A stretch of DNA of 64,000 nucleotides from Oceanobacillus massiliensis str. N'diop (GTDB lineage Bacteria > Bacillota > Bacilli > Bacillales > Amphibacillaceae): the NCBI RefSeq assembly GCF_000285495.1, contig NZ_HE610980.1, forward strand, positions 91,071 to 155,070. Direction: 5' to 3'. Under the pieces are notes generated by a model that was not told the origin of the DNA, searched no databases, and saw nothing but the letters and a program-made list of their open reading frames with translations. Numbering within the stretch: position 1 is the first letter of the stretch; every line of letters begins with the position of its first letter. A program made the position numbers and the translations under genes. Below, one piece after another: positions 59,774 to 64,000 of this stretch.

Positions 59774-61156
59774 TTATCTTCCTTTTCTATGATTCTTTAG
59801 AACATCTATAACCATTTCCCCAACTTCATGATTATCATGAAGCCCTGCAAATTTATCAGCTTGTGGTCCATAAGCATAGACATTCACATCGACTCCATCA
59901 TGCCCGCCGGTTGTCCAGCCTGTTCCAGAACGAACATCAAAGATACGTTCAATCGCATTATCAATTGCCGTTACGTCAGTTGTTTCTGCCGCATCTTTGA
60001 CCGATTGAATCTCTTCGCTGGTTAATTCAAGATCAATATATTGGTTTAGAACCTCTTCGGTATCAGCACCACTCGCAATTTCCGCTGCCATGAAATCTGG
60101 TGTGCGTTCTGCTGCCAATAGTGGAGCGGGATCCCATTTGTACTCTCCATTGATTCCCATTGCAAAACCGCCCGTAGAATGGTCTGCCGTAGTAATAACC
60201 AAGGTTTCTCCATCCTCTTCAGCAAATTCCACCGCACGTTTAAAGGCACCCTCAAAATCTTTCATTTCGCTCATCGCAGCTACGATATCATTATCGTGAC
60301 CTGCCCAGTCCACTTGGCTGCCCTCCACCATCAGGAAGAAACCATCTTTATCTTCACTTAGGCGATCCAATGCTGTATTTGTCATATCCGCTAGTGAAGG
60401 CTGTTCTTCCGGGCGGTCCAATGTGTAATTTAATCCTACTGGAGCAAACAAACCAAGAACTTGTTCATTCTTGTCATTTAACAACTCTTCTTTACTGGTG
60501 ACATAACTGAAACCGGCATCCTTGAATTCTTGCGTAAGATTGCGGTCAGTACGTTCAAAATAAGAGGTTCCCCCTCCTAAAATGACGTCAATCTTTGGCT
60601 TTCCATTTATTTTCTCATCGAGATAGTCATCGGCTATATCATTATAATTATTTCTGGATTCATCATGCGCTCCAAATGATGCCGGTGTTGCATGGTTAAC
60701 TTGTGATGTAGATACTAGGCCAGTTGCTTTTCCATCTGTTTTCGCTGATTCCAATACCGTCTCAACTTCCTTTTTATCTTTATCCACACCGATGGCACCG
60801 TTGTATGTTTTAATACCAGCTGACATCGCAGTAGCAGCAGCTGCTGAATCTGTGATGCTTTCTTCTTCATCCCACGGATAGGTTTCCTGCATCCCCACTA
60901 AATACTGGTCAAATGCTGACTTTTCCATGTATGGTGTTGTTTTATCATCCTGGTAAGAACGATATGCTGTATTATATGTAGGGCCCATTCCATCACCAAT
61001 CATGAAGATGACATTCTTGATTTTCCCTTGGCTTTTATTCCCTTTCTTTGCCTCTACCTCCGCATCCTGAGAAAATCCGCCCAGCATACTTCCGAAAGCA
61101 ATGGTCGCTACTGCAGCAATCGGGATTAGCTTTTTACCTATTTTCTTGTTTGACAA
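59774..61156 (-). CDS. Alkaline phosphatase (PhoA family)
   Basis: Secreted metalloenzyme releasing phosphate from monoesters. 460 residues. Signal peptide about 1-36 (IPIAAVATIAFGSMLGGFSQ, cleavage after EVEA). Metal and catalytic residues: NVIFMIGDGMG (Asp), TDSAAAATAMSAG (Ser nucleophile), NHATPASFGAHDESRNN, MVEGSQVDWAGHDND (Glu, Asp, His), TTADHSTGGF (Asp-His) and the final TTGGHDGVDVNV His. TTG start with GGAGGAAG upstream. Four Pho-box-like hexamers lie before it. Probably works with the secreted nuclease/nucleotidase. Confidence 0.95.
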   Translation of the reverse strand: MSNKKIGKKLIPIAAVATIAFGSMLGGFSQDAEVEAKKGNKSQGKIKNVIFMIGDGMGPTYNTAYRSYQDDKTTPYMEKSAFDQYLVGMQETYPWDEEESITDSAAAATAMSAGIKTYNGAIGVDKDKKEVETVLESAKTDGKATGLVSTSQVNHATPASFGAHDESRNNYNDIADDYLDEKINGKPKIDVILGGGTSYFERTDRNLTQEFKDAGFSYVTSKEELLNDKNEQVLGLFAPVGLNYTLDRPEEQPSLADMTNTALDRLSEDKDGFFLMVEGSQVDWAGHDNDIVAAMSEMKDFEGAFKRAVEFAEEDGETLVITTADHSTGGFAMGINGEYKWDPAPLLAAERTPDFMAAEIASGADTEEVLNQYIDLELTSEEIQSVKDAAETTDVTAIDNAIERIFDVRSGTGWTTGGHDGVDVNVYAYGPQADKFAGLHDNHEVGEMVIDVLKNHRKGR

Positions 61157-61202
61157 TTTAACTTCCTCCTCTATTTCTGGTTACTCTTGACACTAGCAAT
61201 TC

Positions 61203-61241
61203 TACTAGTAAACTATTAATTTGCTGTAAACTGGATGTTAG
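61203..61241 (-). promoter_or_regulatory. Probable Pho box of alkaline phosphatase gene
   Basis: Minus strand: CTAACA-N5-TTTACA-N5-TTAATA-N5-CTAGTA, four hexamers with exact 11-bp period, close to the B. subtilis PhoP consensus TT(A/C/T)A(C/T)A. Placed 46-85 bases before the start codon. Confidence 0.6.
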
Positions 61242-61391
61242 TTATTAATGAAAAAAAGAGGTACTAAGTAAACAGGAATAAAGGATTAGTCCACGTATGA
61301 AATCAGGCAGTATACTTTTCCGTCCTGCAGTATATTTTATATAAAAAAGCAAACACGTTCTTCTACTGCTTAAAAATGCAGAATAATTTCC

Positions 61392-61411
61392 TTGATCAAA
61401 CGTTTGATCAA
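61392..61411. repeat. 20-bp perfect palindrome, copy 2
   Basis: TTGATCAAACGTTTGATCAA, identical to 19728-19747, in the intergenic DNA between alkaline phosphatase and the TPP riboswitch. No T-run follows, so not a plain terminator. Confidence 0.85.
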
Positions 61412-61512
61412 ATTAACAAATCCTCAAAGAGCATCAGAAGCAGAAAATATTCTATGACAAACCGAATCATCTCTGTTATGATTGATTTAACAATTCAATA
61501 AATTTGAAAGAA

Positions 61513-61610
61513 CTACTAGGGGTGCTCAATATTGTGTGGGCTGAGAGGAAAGCACGTAACTTTCCGACTCTTATGGACCTGATCTGGTTAATACCAGCGG
61601 AGGGAAGTAG
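61513..61610 (+). ncRNA. TPP riboswitch (THI element)
   Basis: P1 CTACT / AGTAG pairing, GGGGTGC opening, conserved CTGAGAG (61541), then GGACCTGATCTGGTTAATACC-type (seen in part as ACCTGATCTGGTTAATACC) and CAGCGGAGGGAAG. Senses thiamine pyrophosphate and controls the thi operon; a terminator at 61650-61679 is the expression platform. Confidence 0.96.
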
Positions 61611-61649
61611 TCGGACGAATTTGCCGTCCTTTCTATTTTCAGCTTAGTA

Positions 61650-61679
61650 AGCCAGGTCCTTTACGGATCTGGCTTTTTT
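61650..61679 (+). terminator. Riboswitch-controlled terminator
   Basis: AGCCAGGTCC / GGATCTGGCT stem, then T6, between the TPP aptamer and thiW. Confidence 0.85.
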
Positions 61680-61711
61680 GGTATTGATTGGTTAAGAAAG
61701 GAGGAGAGAAT

Positions 61712-62194
61712 ATGAGAACACGAACGCTAACTACGATGGCAGTATTTATTGCAATCGGAACAATCGGCGCACAGCTCCTATGGTTCCCGACAGGAATAGC
61801 AAGAGCCTACCCTGTGCAGCATGCTGTCAATGTGATGGCCGGTATTATGCTCGGACCCGGTCCAGCAGTAGTCATTGCATTTATGATCGGGCTGCTCCGC
61901 AATCTATTTGGTCCTGGTACGTTGCTGGCATTCCCTGGAGGCATGATTGGAGCTTTCTTTGCTGGTTATCTCTATAAGAAAGTCGGCCGAAAATCCTGGG
62001 CCATTGTCGGAGAGGCATTCGGATCCGGTATTCTTGGATCGCTTTTTGCAGTACCATTCGCTTATATATTCATGGGTACGACTGTCGGAGTATTTGCCTT
62101 CTTGCCAGGGTTTATCATCAGCAGCATCTCCGGCGCATGTATTGGCTGGTTCGTTGTATCAAAGGTTAAAACAAATTCGATTGCACGCGTTTAA
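61712..62194 (+). CDS. thiW: Thiamine-related ECF transporter S component ThiW
   Basis: 160-residue membrane protein with five to six hydrophobic segments and the ThiW pattern WFPTGIARAYPVQHAVNVMA, GPGPAVVIAFMIGLLRN and LAFPGGMIGAFFAGYLY. S component for a thiamine precursor (thiazole), using a shared ECF A/T module elsewhere. ATG at 61712 with AAGGAGG eight bases upstream; the longer frame has no such site. First gene after the TPP riboswitch. Confidence 0.92.
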   Translation: MRTRTLTTMAVFIAIGTIGAQLLWFPTGIARAYPVQHAVNVMAGIMLGPGPAVVIAFMIGLLRNLFGPGTLLAFPGGMIGAFFAGYLYKKVGRKSWAIVGEAFGSGILGSLFAVPFAYIFMGTTVGVFAFLPGFIISSISGACIGWFVVSKVKTNSIARV

Positions 62195-62212
62195 ATAAGA
62201 GGAGGATAAGAT

Positions 62213-62896
62213 ATGACTTTTACCAAAGAGTTGCGAAATGAAAACGACGACATTTTCCAACGGATCTTTCACCATCCGTTTGTACAGGGAATTGGTAAGG
62301 GTGAACTCCCTGCCGAGGCAGTTGCCCACTATATTAAGGCAGATTATGAATACTTGAATGCTTTCATGCGTATTTATGGCATGGCCATTTCCAAGACAGC
62401 AGCACGGGAGGAAATTGCCTATTTTCATAGCCAGATTCACTTCGTTCTGCATGATGAAATTCATCCGCATCATAATTTCTGTGATTATATCGGTAAGAGC
62501 TATGAAGAACTGCAAGGAAAGGAATTGCCTCCTACCGCCGATCATTATGTCAAGCATATGATGTATCACGCACAAGTAGGAACACTCGGTGAGACGCTGG
62601 GAGCCCTGCTTCCCTGTCCATGGACATATTTGGAAATCGGCCAATATCTGATTGAAACATTCAGGCCAGCCAAGGATCACCCTTTCTATCAATGGATTAC
62701 GTTTTATGCCGATGTAGGTGAAACGACGGAGAACTTGCGGAATTGGCTTGATAAACAGGCTGCGGATGCATCCGGGGCAGAGATTCTGCGCATAAAAGAT
62801 GCTTTTCGCAAAAGCTGCCAGCTGGAGTTAGCATTTTGGGAAATGGCTCTGACATGTGAGGACTGGCCAAGCGGAAAGGCGGTGTCCAGCCGATGA
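62213..62896 (+). CDS. tenA: Aminopyrimidine aminohydrolase TenA (thiaminase II)
   Basis: 227 residues, helical bundle. It hydrolyses formylaminopyrimidine or base-degraded thiamine to HMP. Marks: FHHPFVQGIGKGELP, YIKADYEYLNAFMRIYG, catalytic Cys in ALLPCPWTYLEIG, ITFYADVGE and the Glu near LELAFWEMAL. RBS GAGGAGG. The stop overlaps thiD. Confidence 0.94.
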   Translation: MTFTKELRNENDDIFQRIFHHPFVQGIGKGELPAEAVAHYIKADYEYLNAFMRIYGMAISKTAAREEIAYFHSQIHFVLHDEIHPHHNFCDYIGKSYEELQGKELPPTADHYVKHMMYHAQVGTLGETLGALLPCPWTYLEIGQYLIETFRPAKDHPFYQWITFYADVGETTENLRNWLDKQAADASGAEILRIKDAFRKSCQLELAFWEMALTCEDWPSGKAVSSR

Positions 62897-63711
62897 ACCA
62901 TATACCATGCTCACTCACAATTGCTGGCACTGACCCAAGCGGTGGAGCAGGAATCCAGGCGGACTTGAAAACATTTCAGGAGCTCAAGAGCTATGGCATG
63001 TCCGTGATCACCTCTGTCGTTGCACAAAATACGACCGGTGTTCAGGCTGTACATCATGTTCCATTACCAATCATTGAACAGCAGCTTGATTCTGTTACTA
63101 CGGATATGCCAATCCATGCATTTAAAACTGGTATGATCTCCAATATCGACATGATGCATTTGATTGCTGATAAAATCCAGCATATAAACGCTCCATATGT
63201 AATGGACCCTGTCATGGTAGCAACTAGCGGGGATGCTTTAGTGGAAACTGAAGCGCGGGATTTCTTGCGTCAGCATCTTTTACCACTGTCCAGTATCGTG
63301 ACGCCGAATATTCCGGAAGCAGAATATCTGATTGGGGAAAAGATACAAACAACCGATGATATGAAACAGGCTGCTGAACTGATTGTGTCTAAATTCGGTG
63401 CCGGAGCTGCGTTAGTAAAAGGTGGTCATATGGCAGGAGAGGCAGTTGACTTTCTTTATGATGGATCGACCATGAATAGATTCTCGGCAACCAGAATTGA
63501 AACAACGAACACCCATGGAACAGGTTGTACGTACTCAGCCGCCATTACCGCCTATTTGAGTATGGGGGTCCCTTTATACGATGCCGTTAAAGAAGCGAAG
63601 CAATTCGTAACAACAGCGATCCAGCATGCATTTCCGCTAGGGTCCGGAAACGGTCCAACAAACCACTGGGCAGCAAGAAAGGAAAAGATTGTATATGGAA
63701 CAAATTATTGA
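62893..63711 (+). CDS. thiD: Hydroxymethylpyrimidine kinase / phosphomethylpyrimidine kinase
   Basis: 272 residues of the ribokinase fold; phosphorylates HMP twice. Marks: [54 protein letters not shown] and the anion-hole motif [13 protein letters not shown]. The ATG overlaps tenA by four bases and the end overlaps thiM by 17. Confidence 0.95.
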   Translation: MNHIPCSLTIAGTDPSGGAGIQADLKTFQELKSYGMSVITSVVAQNTTGVQAVHHVPLPIIEQQLDSVTTDMPIHAFKTGMISNIDMMHLIADKIQHINAPYVMDPVMVATSGDALVETEARDFLRQHLLPLSSIVTPNIPEAEYLIGEKIQTTDDMKQAAELIVSKFGAGAALVKGGHMAGEAVDFLYDGSTMNRFSATRIETTNTHGTGCTYSAAITAYLSMGVPLYDAVKEAKQFVTTAIQHAFPLGSGNGPTNHWAARKEKIVYGTNY

Positions 63712-64000
63712 AAAGATAAGAAAACAAAATCCATTAATCCATCACTTAACGAATCAGGTCGTCATGAATTTCACCGCTAATGGGCTATTATCTTTTGGAG
63801 CTGCACCTATCATGGCAAAGGCTCCAGAAGAAGCTCGTGATATTGCGTCCATTGCTGATGGAGTTCTAATCAATATAGGTACTCTGACATCACAGGAACT
63901 GAATTCTATGATCATTGCCGGAAAAACGGCCAATGAAAGAAATATTCCCGTAGTGCTGGATCCTGTAGGTGTCGCAGCAACCCCCTTTCGCACTGCTGCA
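63695..64000 (+). CDS. thiM: Hydroxyethylthiazole kinase (3' end cut by window)
   Basis: First 102 codons. Begins [20 protein letters not shown] with [20 protein letters not shown] (substrate and ATP-binding N-terminal region of ThiM), then [13 protein letters not shown] and [15 protein letters not shown]. Phosphorylates thiazole alcohol for thiamine salvage. ATG at 63695 has AAGGAAA upstream and overlaps thiD by 17 bp. Fourth gene of the TPP-controlled operon; thiE would be expected just outside the window. Confidence 0.93.
   Translation, partial: MEQIIEKIRKQNPLIHHLTNQVVMNFTANGLLSFGAAPIMAKAPEEARDIASIADGVLINIGTLTSQELNSMIIAGKTANERNIPVVLDPVGVAATPFRTAA

Noticed and set aside
1-64000. Prophage or genomic island
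   Set aside because: No integrase, transposase, structural phage gene or tRNA-flanking att duplication was seen; tRNA-Ala at 58126 has no repeat of its 3' end nearby.

Overview
The window is a chromosomal segment from a low-G+C, spore-forming, motile member of the Bacillaceae. The gene families look most like Oceanobacillus, Virgibacillus and relatives. Pointers are a CotF-type spore coat protein, a YfhD small protein with a forespore-type promoter, a sigma-B-type promoter before a YdaT homologue, a sigma-D-type -10 before a chemoreceptor gene, strong GGAGG ribosome binding sites and T-box and TPP riboswitches. No phage, integrase, transposase or CRISPR array was seen; most of the window is ordinary core and accessory chromosome.

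Layout. 1-1690: end of the histidine operon (hisIE, hisC). 1750-2146 and 8959-9487: copies of a composite, partly palindromic intergenic repeat. 2208-7300: a SurA_N-type lipoprotein and a Fur-controlled petrobactin-type iron-siderophore importer (yclN, a fused yclO-yclP, yclQ). 7376-13910: DsbA-family thiol oxidoreductase, YdaT stress protein, type 2 IPP isomerase, a stand-alone RelA/SpoT-like HD hydrolase, an RsgA paralogue with a small leader ORF, and an aldo/keto reductase. 14108-18000: chemoreceptor, a 25-unit perfect 20-bp tandem array, rhodanese and GNAT genes. 18131-24129: peptidase T, VanY-like lipoprotein, a pseudo-M50 membrane protein, HD hydrolase, PrpE-like phosphatase, Fur-box nitroreductase, SHOCT mini-protein. 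24249-31395: tryptophan operon trpEGDCFBA behind two tandem tRNA-Trp T-boxes; trpA has a disturbed 5' end. 31624-31900: a second 20-bp array. 32119-36116: thioredoxin-like protein and a GntR-ABC operon with a cluster of palindromic operators. 36283-43646: exoA, VOC protein, sugar ABC importer without ATPase, MBL hydrolase and TctA-like permease. 43806-51175: CotF-like, AIM24, YfhD, YueI, phosphoribosyltransferase, zinc-ribbon, PfpI/YfkM, CvfC/YpgR and acetoacetate-CoA ligase. 51238-61156: DUF4097 protein, panF-yhdT, a 1235-residue secreted nuclease/5'-nucleotidase, tRNA-Ala(GGC), GNAT, lipoprotein, alkaline phosphatase. 61513-64000: TPP riboswitch with thiW-tenA-thiD-thiM (thiM cut by the window edge).

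How genes work together. The histidine and tryptophan operons are biosynthetic. The ycl operon and the nitroreductase both carry Fur-box-like palindromes, so both should respond to iron. Alkaline phosphatase and the secreted nuclease/nucleotidase both have TTTACA-type 11-bp-period hexamers upstream, suggesting shared phosphate-starvation control of phosphate scavenging from nucleic acids. The thi genes form a salvage operon for the thiamine pyrimidine and thiazole moieties.

Most unusual. (1) Two in-register 20-bp tandem arrays (25 and 12 units, core TTCCGCG) lie between convergent genes 15 kb apart, with linker bases that covary. (2) An identical 20-bp palindrome occurs inside the VanY-like gene and again 41.7 kb away between the phosphatase and the TPP riboswitch. 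(3) A permease-ATPase fusion sits at an A7 tract. (4) trpA is out of frame with its well-placed start by one base at an A6 tract. (5) The tandem T-boxes differ in the base that reads the tRNA discriminator. All functions are inferred from reading the sequence; no database search was run.
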